Positions 33,775-42,878 of a stretch of 64,000 bases of DNA are shown one piece after another. The notes under the pieces were generated by a model. The model did not search any database and was not told where the DNA came from. It saw only the letters and a list, made by a program, of their open reading frames with translations. Numbering within the stretch: position 1 is the first letter of the stretch; the number at the start of each line of letters is the position of its first letter. This stretch comes from an uncultured Microbacteriaceae bacterium (GTDB taxonomy: Bacteria; Actinomycetota; Actinomycetes; Actinomycetales; Microbacteriaceae): positions 1-64,000 of the forward strand of contig CAKZKU010000155.1 of the NCBI GenBank assembly GCA_937124545.1. Direction: 5' to 3'. The position numbers and the translations under genes were made by a program.

Positions 33775-35103
33775 ATGATTCGACTGACCGACCTTCGAGG
33801 TCTCAACATCACCCCGGGAAGTGTGGCCAGCTTCGTTCCCCGGGTTTCTCTGGGCAGTTCTGACGTTCACGAGGTCGTCGAAGAACTGTTGCACGCGGTC
33901 CGTCAGGGTGGGCTGTCCGCTCTCGTTGAGCAAGCGGCAAAGTTTGATGGCGTTGACAACCTTGACCCCCGCATCGGCAGCCGTGAGCTTTCCCAAGCGG
34001 CTTCGCAACTGGACAAAACCTTGAAGGCGGCCATCCAAGAATCGATCCGTCGGGTCCGCTTGGCCTCGGAAGATTCGCTCCCTGCGGGAGCAACAACGCA
34101 GTTCCACACCGGGGGGTCGGTGACCATGCGGCATGTGCCGGTCGAGCGCGCCGGGGTGTACGTTCCCGGCGGCAAAGCGGTCTATCCCTCGAGCGTGATC
34201 ATGAACGTTGTCGCCGCCCAGGCAGCCGGGGTGAAGGAAATTGTGCTGGTCTCACCACCCCAAGCGGAGCATGGGGGTCGCATTCACCCCACAATTCTCG
34301 CGACCGCTGAGCTACTCGGGGTGTCGGAGGTTTTTGCCCTCGGAGGCGCAGGAGCGATAGCCGCGCTGGCGTGGGGTGTGCCGGAGTTGGACTTATCACC
34401 GGTGTCGGTCATTACTGGGCCGGGTAATCAATACGTGGCAGCTGCCAAGCGCGCGGTGCGGGGAGTGGTCAGTATCGATTCAGAGGCGGGACCCTCGGAG
34501 ATTGCCATCATTGCCGATTCCACCGCGCACCCCGAGTTTGTGGCCGCCGACCTGGTGTCGCAGGCGGAGCACGATGAACTGGCCTCCGTTGTTCTCATCA
34601 CTGATTCGTGGGAGCTCGCTGAGCGCGTCACGCTCTCGCTTGAGCGGCGAGCCGCGGAGGCAGAAAACAGCGACCGCGTCCAACGCGCACTCGAGGGGGA
34701 ACAGTCGGCTCTCATGGTGTGTGACTCGCTAGAGCACTCGGTTTGGCTCTCAAACGCCATGGCTCCAGAGCACCTGCAGGTGATGGTGGAGGAGCCCGAA
34801 AAGCTCCTTCCTCGGCTAACCAATGCCGGAGCAATTTTTGTCGGGAATTACACGCCCGTGAGCGCGGGGGACTATGCCGCGGGCTCCAATCACGTTCTAC
34901 CGACCCACGGCACAGCCGCGTTTAGCTCAGGCCTGTCGCCCATGACGTTCCTGAAGACACAGCAGATCGTTGATTACGACAAGGAGGCTCTGTCACACAT
35001 CGCGACCCACGTCGAGAACTTTGCTCGTGCAGAAAACCTTCCCGCTCACGCCGAAGCCATTGCCGTGCGTTTTCGATCCGAAAACAGCGGGGAAGTAGGC
35101 TGA
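33775..35103 (+). CDS. hisD: Histidinol dehydrogenase
   Basis: The 442-residue enzyme has GVYVPGGKAVYPSSVIM, SVITGPGNQYVAAAKRAV and DSEAGPSEIAIIAD, with the zinc/active-site His and Glu regions in QAEHDEL and GTAAFSSGLSP. It performs the last two oxidations to histidine. The remaining his genes are outside the window. ATG follows GGAAGGG; TACGAT at 33760-33765 is a possible -10. Confidence 0.94.
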   Translation: MIRLTDLRGLNITPGSVASFVPRVSLGSSDVHEVVEELLHAVRQGGLSALVEQAAKFDGVDNLDPRIGSRELSQAASQLDKTLKAAIQESIRRVRLASEDSLPAGATTQFHTGGSVTMRHVPVERAGVYVPGGKAVYPSSVIMNVVAAQAAGVKEIVLVSPPQAEHGGRIHPTILATAELLGVSEVFALGGAGAIAALAWGVPELDLSPVSVITGPGNQYVAAAKRAVRGVVSIDSEAGPSEIAIIADSTAHPEFVAADLVSQAEHDELASVVLITDSWELAERVTLSLERRAAEAENSDRVQRALEGEQSALMVCDSLEHSVWLSNAMAPEHLQVMVEEPEKLLPRLTNAGAIFVGNYTPVSAGDYAAGSNHVLPTHGTAAFSSGLSPMTFLKTQQIVDYDKEALSHIATHVENFARAENLPAHAEAIAVRFRSENSGEVG

Positions 35104-35109
35104 TCCACG

Positions 35110-35568
35110 ATGTATTGCCCCTTTTGCCGCCATCCCGATTCACGGGTGATTGATTCACGAACCAGTGACGACGGGTTATCCATTCGCCGCAGACGTCAGT
35201 GCCCCGAGTGCACCAGGCGGTTCTCGACTTTGGAAACCGCGAGCTTGAGCATTATCAAGCGCAGCGGTGTCACGGAACCTTTTAGCCGGGAGAAGATTGC
35301 CGCCGGGGTGAAGAAGGCGTGCCAGGGCCGTCCGGTCACTGACCAGGACCTCGCACAACTAGCTCAGCGTGTGGAAGAAATTATTCGCCAAACGGGCGCA
35401 TCGCAGGTTGATGCCAACGAAATTGGCCTTGCCATTTTGGAGCCCCTGCGCGAGTTGGATGAGGTCGCATACCTTCGGTTTGCCTCGGTCTATCAAGCGT
35501 TTGAGAGCTTGGAGGATTTTGAAGACGCCATCGGTTCGCTTCGTGACACCCCCGCTGCTGAGGCATAG
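35110..35568 (+). CDS. nrdR: Ribonucleotide reductase regulator NrdR
   Basis: The 152-residue repressor begins with a zinc ribbon of two CxxC pairs ([17 protein letters not shown] and RQCPEC). An ATP-cone domain follows from about residue 47 ([17 protein letters not shown]). NrdR senses dATP/ATP and represses nrd operons by binding NrdR boxes. It lies six bases after hisD, and its TAG abuts the pyrD ATG with no gap. Confidence 0.96.
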   Translation: MYCPFCRHPDSRVIDSRTSDDGLSIRRRRQCPECTRRFSTLETASLSIIKRSGVTEPFSREKIAAGVKKACQGRPVTDQDLAQLAQRVEEIIRQTGASQVDANEIGLAILEPLRELDEVAYLRFASVYQAFESLEDFEDAIGSLRDTPAAEA

Positions 35569-36615
35569 ATGTATAGCCTTCTGTTCGCCGTTTTCAAGCG
35601 ACTCGACCCTGAGCTCACCCACCACTGGGGCATGCTGGTAATCCAGCTCGCCGGCCTGCCCGTGATCCGAAAGTTCTTGCGCAGACGCTACGCTCCCGAT
35701 CCCTCTTTAGCGGTGCGAGCGCTCGGACACGATTTCGGTTCCCCGGTGGGTCTTGCCGCCGGCTTTGATAAAAACGCCGTCGCCGTTCGGGGTTTTTATG
35801 CCCTCGGGTTTGATCATGTCGAGGTCGGCACGGTGACGGCCTTGGCGCAACCGGGGAACCCGAAGCCCCGTTTGTTTAGGCTCCCGACAGATCACGCGTT
35901 GATAAACCGCATGGGTTTCAACAACGACGGGGCAGAGGTTGTTGCCACACGTTTAGCGGCGCTGCGCCATTGGGGCGGTGAACTGCCCATCATTGGGGTG
36001 AATATCGGCAAAAGTCGCGCTACGGATATTGCCGGAGCCACGGCCGACTACGTGACGAGCGCGACCCTTCTTGCTCCTCACGCCGATTATCTCGTGGTGA
36101 ACGTGTCCTCGCCCAACACCCCGGGATTGCGCGGCCTGCAGGAGGTTTCGTCGCTGAAACCACTATTGAAAGCGGTTCAGGCCGCGGCCGCGGGAACGCC
36201 CTTGTTGGTGAAGATCTCTCCCGACCTGGATGACCAGGCGGTCACTGACATTGCCCAGGTGGTCACCGATCTTGATCTGGCCGGGATTATTGCCACAAAC
36301 ACGACGATCCTGCGCGACAACTTGGCGACCCCTGCTGCTGTGGTGGCGGGAATAGGGGAGGGCGGGCTGTCCGGCGCCCCGGTATCCGAGGCTTCCGTGC
36401 GCGTGCTTGCCCTGCTGCGACAAACACTTGCCCGGGATAAAGCTGTGATTAGTGTCGGCGGAGTCTTTACCGGGCAAGAAGTAAAGCAACGATTGGACGC
36501 TGGAGCGTCTCTTGTTCAGGCGTACACGGGGTTCGTGTATCGGGGCCCTCTCTTTGCCGCCCTGCTCACCAGGGAGCTTAGCGAGGCCCTTAGCGGGGCT
36601 TCTCCCCGCGCTTAA
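35569..36615 (+). CDS. pyrD: Dihydroorotate dehydrogenase, class 2 (quinone)
   Basis: The 348-residue FMN enzyme has an N-terminal membrane-associating helix typical of class 2 (FKRLDPELTHHWGM), then VGLAAGFDKNA, NRMGFNNDGA, and VNVSSPNTPGLR with the catalytic Ser. GVFTGQEVKQRLDAGASLVQ is the phosphate-binding part. It oxidises dihydroorotate to orotate and passes electrons to menaquinone. The 3' end overlaps the end of the convergent DUF3043 gene by 26 bases. Confidence 0.95.
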   Translation: MYSLLFAVFKRLDPELTHHWGMLVIQLAGLPVIRKFLRRRYAPDPSLAVRALGHDFGSPVGLAAGFDKNAVAVRGFYALGFDHVEVGTVTALAQPGNPKPRLFRLPTDHALINRMGFNNDGAEVVATRLAALRHWGGELPIIGVNIGKSRATDIAGATADYVTSATLLAPHADYLVVNVSSPNTPGLRGLQEVSSLKPLLKAVQAAAAGTPLLVKISPDLDDQAVTDIAQVVTDLDLAGIIATNTTILRDNLATPAAVVAGIGEGGLSGAPVSEASVRVLALLRQTLARDKAVISVGGVFTGQEVKQRLDAGASLVQAYTGFVYRGPLFAALLTRELSEALSGASPRA

Positions 36616-37135
36616 CCTGGGCTTTGGGTAGACGCAGCCCCCTCATTTGGAGTGAGCGCATGGCTGCGTACCAGCGGACACCGTTTTCGACATTGTCCAC
36701 TCCGTATTTCGCGCGCAGTCCTTTGCGCACCAGATAACCAGCAATAGTGGCGTCAATGATGGTCAAGGCAAAGAACAACCACAACACGATGATCGCGATG
36801 AACTGCGCCTGGATCGACGGGAGGAAGGTAGCGAGGATCACGGCAAACATGATGGGAATCAGGAACTCGCCAAAGCTCCAGCGCGAGTCGACATAGTCCC
36901 GAACCCATTTGCGTTGTGGGCCTTTATCGCGCACGGGAAGAAAACGCTCTTCGCCGGCAGCTAACCCCAACCGAGCGCGCTCGCGCTCCTTTGCTAGCCG
37001 AGCTCGGGCTTCTTTGCGATCGTTGCTGACGAGAGGACGGCGCCGTTGTGCTTCACGATCCCGTCGTCGCGGTGTTGGGCGTCCTTTACCCACCTCGGTT
37101 TCGCTGTGGGGCTCGGAAGAATCAGGTGTGCTCAC
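36590..37135 (-). CDS. DUF3043 membrane protein
   Basis: The 181-residue protein has a strongly basic N-terminal third rich in Arg/Glu, the family signature RKWVRDYVDSRWSFGEFL, two membrane helices at about 96-140, and a basic tail. This matches actinobacterial DUF3043. The function is unknown. GTG at 37135 is preceded by GAGAGG. It is divergent from the Fe-S carrier gene. Confidence 0.85.
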   Translation of the reverse strand: MSTPDSSEPHSETEVGKGRPTPRRRDREAQRRRPLVSNDRKEARARLAKERERARLGLAAGEERFLPVRDKGPQRKWVRDYVDSRWSFGEFLIPIMFAVILATFLPSIQAQFIAIIVLWLFFALTIIDATIAGYLVRKGLRAKYGVDNVENGVRWYAAMRSLQMRGLRLPKAQVKRGEKPR

Positions 37136-37253
37136 GCGGGACCTCTCTGTTTGCTGGCTCCAGAGTACCGGGGATACCTGGGGTGGCTCCCACGGCGTGG
37201 ATGCTCAGGTTCGACGCACCCGAGCGGTTTAGACTGTGCGCAGGAGGAACATC

Positions 37254-37601
37254 ATGTCCGAAACGCTCTCAACCAGCCACAACGTTGTCCTGACGGACAC
37301 GGCGGCTTCCAAAGTCAAAAACCTTCTCGAACAAGAGGGCCGCGACGATCTGCGCCTGCGCGTGGCGGTACAACCGGGCGGATGCTCAGGGCTGATCTAT
37401 CAGCTGTTCTTCGACGAGCGATTGATGGAGGACGACCTCGTTCGAGACTTCGATGGGGTGGAGGTTGTGGTGGACAAAATGAGCTCCCCCTACATCGATG
37501 GTGCCTCCGTCGATTTTGAAGACACGATTCAGAAGCAGGGCTTCACAATCGATAACCCCAATGCACAGGGTTCCTGTGCGTGTGGAGACAGCTTTAGCTA
37601 G
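37254..37601 (+). CDS. erpA: A-type iron-sulfur cluster carrier (ErpA/IscA-like)
   Basis: The 115-residue HesB/IscA-fold protein has the three cluster-binding Cys: one in QPGGCSGLIYQ near residue 43 and two in the C-terminal SCACGD. It carries 4Fe-4S clusters to target enzymes. It lies just upstream of the cytochrome oxidase genes, as in other actinobacteria. ATG at 37254 follows a perfect AGGAGG; TAGACT at 37230-37235 is a plausible -10. Confidence 0.92.
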   Translation: MSETLSTSHNVVLTDTAASKVKNLLEQEGRDDLRLRVAVQPGGCSGLIYQLFFDERLMEDDLVRDFDGVEVVVDKMSSPYIDGASVDFEDTIQKQGFTIDNPNAQGSCACGDSFS

Positions 37602-37617
37602 GAAATTCCCAGCTTTT

Positions 37618-37635
37618 CCGGCTGAGTCCAGCCGG
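37618..37635. terminator. Hairpin between erpA and ctaC, possible terminator
   Basis: CCGGCTG-AGTC-CAGCCGG is a perfect 7-bp stem with a four-base loop 17 bases after the erpA stop. It lacks a T tract, so it may be a weak terminator, a processing site, or a symmetric operator in front of ctaC. Confidence 0.35.
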
Positions 37636-37645
37636 GCCGATGTCC

Positions 37646-37651
37646 TAGACT
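37646..37651 (+). promoter_or_regulatory. Candidate -10 for ctaC
   Basis: TAGACT lies inside the palindrome CCTAGACTAGG, about 37 bases before the ctaC start, which has its own GAAAGGGA ribosome site. A TGAGTC at 37623 overlaps the upstream hairpin at an 18-base spacing and is a weak -35 match. Confidence 0.3.
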
Positions 37652-37687
37652 AGGGACGAAGTTGCGGAGAAACGCGAAAGGGACGCA

Positions 37688-38551
37688 GTGCGCCAGAGAT
37701 TCACCCGTGGATTAAAAGGGGCGTCTGTCCTTACCATCGTTGCCCTTTTCCTTGCAGGGTGCACGCAGCAGTCAATGTTGGGGTGGTTGCCAACCGAACG
37801 TGGGCTCACCAACCAGGTAGACCGCGTCATCGACCTGTGGGTCGTGTCGTGGGTTGTTCTTCTGGTGATTGGTGTCATTACCTGGCTTCTGATTATTTGG
37901 GCTGCCGTTGTTTACCGCCGCCGTAAAGGTCAAACCGGGATGCCGGCCCAGTTGCGGTACAACATGCCTATTGAGACTTTTTACACCGTCGTTCCGCTGA
38001 TCCTGGTTCTCGGATTGTTTGCGTTCACCGCTCGCGATCAGATTGAAATCGAGAGCCCTCTGCCTGACCCGGACGTCTCAATTGAGGTGTACGGAAAGCG
38101 CTGGGCCTGGGACTTCAACTATCTGAACGAAAACGTGTACTACGCCGGTATTCAGGCGCAGGAGCTTCCGGGCGGCAGTATCGACAACGATGTTCTTCCC
38201 AAGCTTTATCTGCCGGTAGACCAAAAAGTCGAGATCAAAATCGAATCGCGCGATGTGATTCACTCCTTCTGGATCATTGACTTTCTCTACAAGAAAGACA
38301 TGATTCCGGCGAGAACCAATTATTGGTACTTCATTCCGCAGGAAGAGGGAGTTTTCCGCGGCAAGTGCGCAGAGTTGTGTGGGGAATACCACTCACTGAT
38401 GCTTTTCGAAGTACACGTTGTCTCGCAGGCCGAGTACGACCGCCAGATCTCGGCGCTCCAAGCGGCCGGCAACGTGGGCCGTCTTGGCCCCGAGCTCAAT
38501 GTTCTCCAAAACTTGCCCGGTACGGCACCCGTTAGCGAAAGGGAAGAGTAA
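37688..38551 (+). CDS. ctaC: Cytochrome c oxidase subunit II
   Basis: The 287-residue protein has a lipoprotein-type signal (LFLAGC, Cys near residue 23), two membrane helices at about 50-75 and 95-118, and a cupredoxin domain. The CuA site reads CAELCGEYHSLM, with its other His in VIHSFW. It accepts electrons from the bc1 complex and passes them to heme a. GTG at 37688. The first gene of the ctaC-ctaD-ctaF run; its stop abuts ctaD with no gap. Confidence 0.95.
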   Translation: MRQRFTRGLKGASVLTIVALFLAGCTQQSMLGWLPTERGLTNQVDRVIDLWVVSWVVLLVIGVITWLLIIWAAVVYRRRKGQTGMPAQLRYNMPIETFYTVVPLILVLGLFAFTARDQIEIESPLPDPDVSIEVYGKRWAWDFNYLNENVYYAGIQAQELPGGSIDNDVLPKLYLPVDQKVEIKIESRDVIHSFWIIDFLYKKDMIPARTNYWYFIPQEEGVFRGKCAELCGEYHSLMLFEVHVVSQAEYDRQISALQAAGNVGRLGPELNVLQNLPGTAPVSEREE

Positions 38552-40261
38552 ATGACCCAGACAGCTCCTCGCCCCACAGTCACTGAGGTTCCTCCGGGCC
38601 TCTCAAACCCCACCGTTGCCCGCAAGGGCAATGTTTTTGTGGACTGGTTGACTACCACTGACCACAAAAAGGTTGGTTACCTCTACCTCATAACCTCATT
38701 TGCCTACTTCCTCATCGGTGGCGTCATGGCGCTGGTCATTCGTGCACAGCTGTTTGCCCCCGGCCTCGAAGTTGTTGCCACGAAAGAGCAGTACAACCAG
38801 CTCTTCACGATGCACGGCACAATCATGCTTTTGATGTTCGCCACCCCGCTGTTTGCGGGCTTTGCGAACGTGCTGATGCCGCTCCAGATTGGTGCGCCCG
38901 ATGTGGCGTTCCCGCGTCTCAACGCCCTGGCCTACTGGTTCTTCAGCTTCGGGTCTTTGATTGCGGTCGCGGGCTTCCTCACCCCGCAGGGAGCAGCATC
39001 GTTCGGTTGGTTTGCCTACACGCCACTTTCGAGCCAAACATTCTCGCCAGGCATCGGCGGGAATATGTGGGTTTTGGGCCTGGGGCTTAGTGGTTTTGGA
39101 ACCATTCTGGGTGCCGTTAACTTCATCACCACCATCATCACAATGCGGGTGCCGGGTATGACGATGTGGCGCATGCCGATTTTCACCTGGAACACTCTGG
39201 TCACCTCGATCTTGGTGATTCTGGCTTTCCCGGTTCTCGCAGCTGCGATGCTCGCGCTTGGTGCGGACAGGATCTTCGGTTCGCACGTTTATGACGCCGC
39301 CAATGGTGGAGCGATTTTGTGGCAGCACCTGTTTTGGTTCTTTGGGCACCCCGAGGTCTACATCATTGCGCTGCCGTTCTTCGGCATCGTGTCCGAGATC
39401 TTCCCGGCGTTCAGCCGTAAGCCGGTGTTTGGTTACAAGACTCTGGTGTACGCGACAATCGCCATCGGCGCTTTGTCGATGACGGTGTGGGCTCACCACA
39501 TGTACGTAACCGGGTCCGTCTTGTTGCCCTTCTTCGCGCTGATGACGATGTTGATTGCCGTGCCGACCGGAGTGAAGATATTCAACTGGATTGGCACAAT
39601 GTGGCGAGGTTCTGTGACATTTGAGACGCCGCTGGTCTTCTCCCTCGGCTTCCTGATTTCCTTCGTCTTTGGTGGATTGACCGGCGTGATCCTCGCGTCG
39701 CCACCGCTTGACTTCCACGTGTCGGATTCCTACTTTGTGGTGGCGCACTTCCACTACGTGGTGTTTGGCACTGTCGTCTTCGCGATGTTCGCGGGCTTCT
39801 ACTTCTGGTGGCCAAAATTCACCGGAAAGATGCTCAACGAGTCGCTGGGTCACATCCACTTTTGGATTCTCTTCATCGGCTTCCACATGACCTTCCTCAT
39901 CCAGCACTGGCTTGGTGTGATGGGAATGCCGCGCCGTTATGCCACGTACCTCCCGGAGGACGGGTTCACCTGGATGAACCAGCTCTCCACCGTGGGGTCA
40001 ATCTTCTTGGCGCTGTCGATGATTCCGTTCCTGCTGAACGTCTACTTGACCGCACGTAACGGCCAGAAGGTAACCGTCAATGACCCGTGGGGCTACGGAC
40101 GCTCGCTCGAGTGGGCCACCAGTTGCCCCCCTCCGCGCCACAACTTCAGCTCGATTCCGCGTATTCGCTCCGAGTCACCCGCTTTTGACTTGAACCACCC
40201 GGAAATCGCGTTGCCGGCGGTTGAAGCTACAAAGACGCCGGCTCAGGCGGGAAAGTCCTAG
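38552..40261 (+). CDS. ctaD: Cytochrome c oxidase subunit I
   Basis: The 569-residue, 12-helix heme-copper oxidase subunit shows [14 protein letters not shown], the heme a ligand region MHGTIM, the CuB/His-Tyr element GHPEVYI, the two-His motif AHHMY, and [10 protein letters not shown] with the heme a3/a ligands. It reduces O2 to water with proton pumping. The residues and length are normal for an actinobacterial aa3 oxidase. Confidence 0.96.
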   Translation: MTQTAPRPTVTEVPPGLSNPTVARKGNVFVDWLTTTDHKKVGYLYLITSFAYFLIGGVMALVIRAQLFAPGLEVVATKEQYNQLFTMHGTIMLLMFATPLFAGFANVLMPLQIGAPDVAFPRLNALAYWFFSFGSLIAVAGFLTPQGAASFGWFAYTPLSSQTFSPGIGGNMWVLGLGLSGFGTILGAVNFITTIITMRVPGMTMWRMPIFTWNTLVTSILVILAFPVLAAAMLALGADRIFGSHVYDAANGGAILWQHLFWFFGHPEVYIIALPFFGIVSEIFPAFSRKPVFGYKTLVYATIAIGALSMTVWAHHMYVTGSVLLPFFALMTMLIAVPTGVKIFNWIGTMWRGSVTFETPLVFSLGFLISFVFGGLTGVILASPPLDFHVSDSYFVVAHFHYVVFGTVVFAMFAGFYFWWPKFTGKMLNESLGHIHFWILFIGFHMTFLIQHWLGVMGMPRRYATYLPEDGFTWMNQLSTVGSIFLALSMIPFLLNVYLTARNGQKVTVNDPWGYGRSLEWATSCPPPRHNFSSIPRIRSESPAFDLNHPEIALPAVEATKTPAQAGKS

Positions 40262-40265
40262 CTCC

Positions 40266-40682
40266 ATGAAGACCAATATTGTCCTTCTCGGTATCCTCAC
40301 GGCATACTTCTTCGCGCTTACGGCGGTCTATACCGTGTGGTCCATTATTGACACGCAGCAAGTCGAGTGGATTGGCACCGTCGCTATTGGTTTGAGCGGC
40401 GTGCTGACAATTTTCATTGCCTTCTTCCTGCAGATTCAGTTGAAGAACCAGGGTGGAGACCTGCCGGAGGACGTCCTCGAGGCGAATGTGGACGATGGAG
40501 AACCGGAATTGGGCTTCTTTAGCCCCTGGAGCTGGTGGCCGGTGATTTTGGCAGCCGGCGCGGCAATCGCTTTCCTCGGGTTTGCCGTGGGCATCTGGGT
40601 CGCCTATTACGCGATTCCGTTCATCGTGATCGGGCTCGTCGGCTGGACTTATGAGTACTACCGGGGGTATTTTGCCCGCTAG
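40266..40682 (+). CDS. ctaF: Cytochrome c oxidase subunit IV, actinobacterial type
   Basis: The 138-residue protein has four membrane helices. FFALTAVYTVW in the first, GFFSPWSWWPVI in the middle, and a YEYYRGYFAR end are typical of the actinobacterial CtaF family. It stabilises the aa3 oxidase in the bc1-aa3 supercomplex. It starts four bases after the ctaD stop. The last 32 bases overlap the GNAT gene if that gene starts at 40651. Confidence 0.88.
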   Translation: MKTNIVLLGILTAYFFALTAVYTVWSIIDTQQVEWIGTVAIGLSGVLTIFIAFFLQIQLKNQGGDLPEDVLEANVDDGEPELGFFSPWSWWPVILAAGAAIAFLGFAVGIWVAYYAIPFIVIGLVGWTYEYYRGYFAR

Positions 40683-41115
40683 CGCGCTCACAGTGCGCCC
40701 TGCGGTCGCGGCCGACGAATCCACTGTCGCCGAACTTGCGGCTCGGCTAGGAGCGCCAGGGGAGCCCTCTGCCGGTCTTTTCTCACAGGCGTTCCGCGAT
40801 GTTTTGGCGGATTCGCCTCGCACTCTTGTCCATGTGGCGGAGAGTGACGGGAAAGTTGTGGGCTATGCGCTCACCACCGTGAACACACTCTTGTATACGC
40901 AGGGTGCTTCTGCACAGCTTCAAGAGATCGTGGTGGATGACACAGCGACCGCCTCTGGTGTGGGCACAGCTCTGGTGCGGGCCGTTGAGGCAGCCTGCCA
41001 GGAAGCAGGTGTCAGGCAGCTGACAGTCGCCTCCCGTCGCGCAGGAGGCTTCTATGACCGCCTCGGGTACACCCAGCAGGCCGAATACATGCGCAGGGTC
41101 TTTCCCGTTTCTTAG
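40651..41115 (+). CDS. GNAT-family N-acetyltransferase
   Basis: The 154-residue protein fits the GNAT fold: a VRPAVAADE beginning, VVGYAL, LQEIVVDDTATASGVGTALV as motif A with acetyl-CoA binding, and a C-terminal GFYDRLGYT strand-helix. The substrate is not predictable. The start is uncertain. ATG at 40651 overlaps ctaF by 32 bases, while GTG at 40693 begins nearer the first conserved strand and avoids the overlap. Confidence 0.8.
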   Translation: MSTTGGILPASALTVRPAVAADESTVAELAARLGAPGEPSAGLFSQAFRDVLADSPRTLVHVAESDGKVVGYALTTVNTLLYTQGASAQLQEIVVDDTATASGVGTALVRAVEAACQEAGVRQLTVASRRAGGFYDRLGYTQQAEYMRRVFPVS

Positions 41116-41226
41116 CCCCCATCGCGTCCGGGGGATTAGTATCCGGTCCTTTTTTCCCGCATGCCCCGAGCAATGTCCGAATAGCCGCTGGTTACCTCGG
41201 TGTTGGTGAAGCTCGTTAACGCGTAA

Positions 41227-41250
41227 GGACGACCCCCTCAGGGGCCGCCC
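41227..41250 (-). terminator. Strand-specific hairpin after qcrB
   Basis: The minus-strand RNA folds GGGCGGCCCC-TGAG-GGGGTCGTCC into a ten-pair stem with two G-U pairs. On the plus strand the same positions become A-C mismatches, so the structure suits only the qcrB transcript. The tail is TTACG, with no long U run. The remainder of the 155-base convergent gap (41116-41270) holds a T6 run at 41150 and nothing else I recognise. Confidence 0.5.
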
Positions 41251-41270
41251 TCACACGTACTTGCTGAGAT

Positions 41271-42878
41271 TTAGTGTCGCTGCGATTCCAATTCGCGAGC
41301 ATTGACGGGCTCGACCCGGTCTTCAAAGAACCACCGGGACATGCTGGCGCGCAGGCGCGTTCCCACCGTAATTTTGCCCTGATCGTTGGGGCGCACGGTG
41401 AGCGGCTGGTACTCCGTGTAATCGAGGAGCTTCCAACGCTCGTAGTCCGACAGCTGTTCGTGAACCTCGATGTACTCTCCACCGGGGAGGCGGACGATAC
41501 GACCACTCTCGTAACCGTGCAGAGCAATCTCACGGTCTTTCCGTTGGAGGGCAAGACACGTGCGCTTGGTGATGATGTAGGCGGCAATGGGGGCCACGAA
41601 GAACAACACCTGGAGCGTCGTGATGACACCCTCAATACTCATTCCAAAGTGCGTGGCGATGAGGTCGGAGCTCGCTGCTGCCCACAGGACCGCGTAGAAC
41701 GTCACACCAGCGGCGCCAATTCCCGTCCGGGTGGGGGCATTGCGGGGACGGTCAGCGATGTGGTGCTCGCGCTTGTCGCCGGTGACCCAAGCTTCGAAGA
41801 ACGGGTACAGAGCGACTGCTACAAGCAGAGCGATCAGCACCACGGTCGGAACCAGGATGTTCATCGGCCAGGTGTAGCCGAAGGCGACGAACTCCCAACC
41901 GGGCGGAACCAACCTCAACGCACCATCAGCGAACCCGATATACCAGTCCGGTTGGGTTCCCGCAGAAACAGGGGAGGGGTCGTAGGGTCCGTAGTTCCAA
42001 ATCGGGTTGATAGTGAAGAGCGAGGCAATCAACATGATGACACCGAAGACGAGGAAGAAGAAGCCTCCCGCCTTCGCCGCGAAGACGGGCATCACGGGGG
42101 AGCCCACCACGTTGTCGTTGGTTCGACCCGGGCCCGCAAACTGCGTGTGCTTGTTCACCACAAGAAGCACCATGTGGATGGCCAGCACTGCTATCAAAAT
42201 TGCGGGCAACAACATGATGTGCAGCACATACAGGCGCTGGATCACATCTGTCCCGGGGAATTCGTCACCAAAGAAGAGGTAGGACATCCAGACCCCGACG
42301 ACGGGGAAGGCTTTGATCATTCCGTCGATGATGCGCAATCCGTTTCCGGAGAGCAGGTCATCAGGAAGGCTGTAGCCCGTGAATCCCAGCGCCATGGCAA
42401 GGACGAAAAGCAGGAATCCGACGATCCAGTTGAGCTCGCGGGGCTTGCGGAACGCCCCGGTGAAGAATACGCGGAGCATGTGAAGGCCAATGGATGCCAC
42501 AAAGAGCAACGCGGACCAGTGGTGTACCTGCCTCATCAGCAAGCCGCCTCGAACATCGAACGAGATGTCAAGCGCCGTGTGATACGCCACGGACATTTCG
42601 ATGCCCTTCAGGGGCAAGTAGGAGCCTTCATACTCCACCTCGGTCATGGACGGGTCGTAGAAGAAGGTCAGGAAGGTTCCGGAGATCAAAATAACGACAA
42701 AGCTGTAGAGCGCCACTTCACCCAACATGAAGGACCAGTGGTCGGGGAAAATCTTTCGACCCAAAGATTTCACCGCGGTGGAGGCGCTGGTGCGCTCATC
42801 AACGTAGTTGGCTGCCCAACCCGTAAACCGCATTCCACGCCCGGGGGCTTGGGTGTTGTTATCCAGAGTGTTCGTCAT
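41271..42878 (-). CDS. qcrB: Cytochrome bc1 complex cytochrome b subunit
   Basis: The 535-residue protein has eight or more membrane helices. Heme-ligand histidines lie in the second and fourth helices (VHHWSALLFVASIGLHML and VLHIMLLPAILIAVLAIHM), and a PEW-type Qo region is seen as PDWYIGF, the usual actinobacterial spelling. A long C-terminal extension, typical of the phylum, completes it. It oxidises menaquinol. Its ATG overlaps the qcrA stop by four bases; a hairpin follows its stop. Confidence 0.95.
   Translation of the reverse strand: MTNTLDNNTQAPGRGMRFTGWAANYVDERTSASTAVKSLGRKIFPDHWSFMLGEVALYSFVVILISGTFLTFFYDPSMTEVEYEGSYLPLKGIEMSVAYHTALDISFDVRGGLLMRQVHHWSALLFVASIGLHMLRVFFTGAFRKPRELNWIVGFLLFVLAMALGFTGYSLPDDLLSGNGLRIIDGMIKAFPVVGVWMSYLFFGDEFPGTDVIQRLYVLHIMLLPAILIAVLAIHMVLLVVNKHTQFAGPGRTNDNVVGSPVMPVFAAKAGGFFFLVFGVIMLIASLFTINPIWNYGPYDPSPVSAGTQPDWYIGFADGALRLVPPGWEFVAFGYTWPMNILVPTVVLIALLVAVALYPFFEAWVTGDKREHHIADRPRNAPTRTGIGAAGVTFYAVLWAAASSDLIATHFGMSIEGVITTLQVLFFVAPIAAYIITKRTCLALQRKDREIALHGYESGRIVRLPGGEYIEVHEQLSDYERWKLLDYTEYQPLTVRPNDQGKITVGTRLRASMSRWFFEDRVEPVNARELESQRH

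Noticed and set aside
38696-39907. A 403-codon frame antisense to ctaD
   Set aside because: Its His/Glu/Arg-rich composition is what antisense of a hydrophobic membrane protein gives; the sense frame has every heme ligand.
41130-41156. Possible terminator GGAT-TAGT-ATCC with a T6 run after the GNAT gene
   Set aside because: Only a four-base stem forms and it is not contiguous with the T run; too weak to call.
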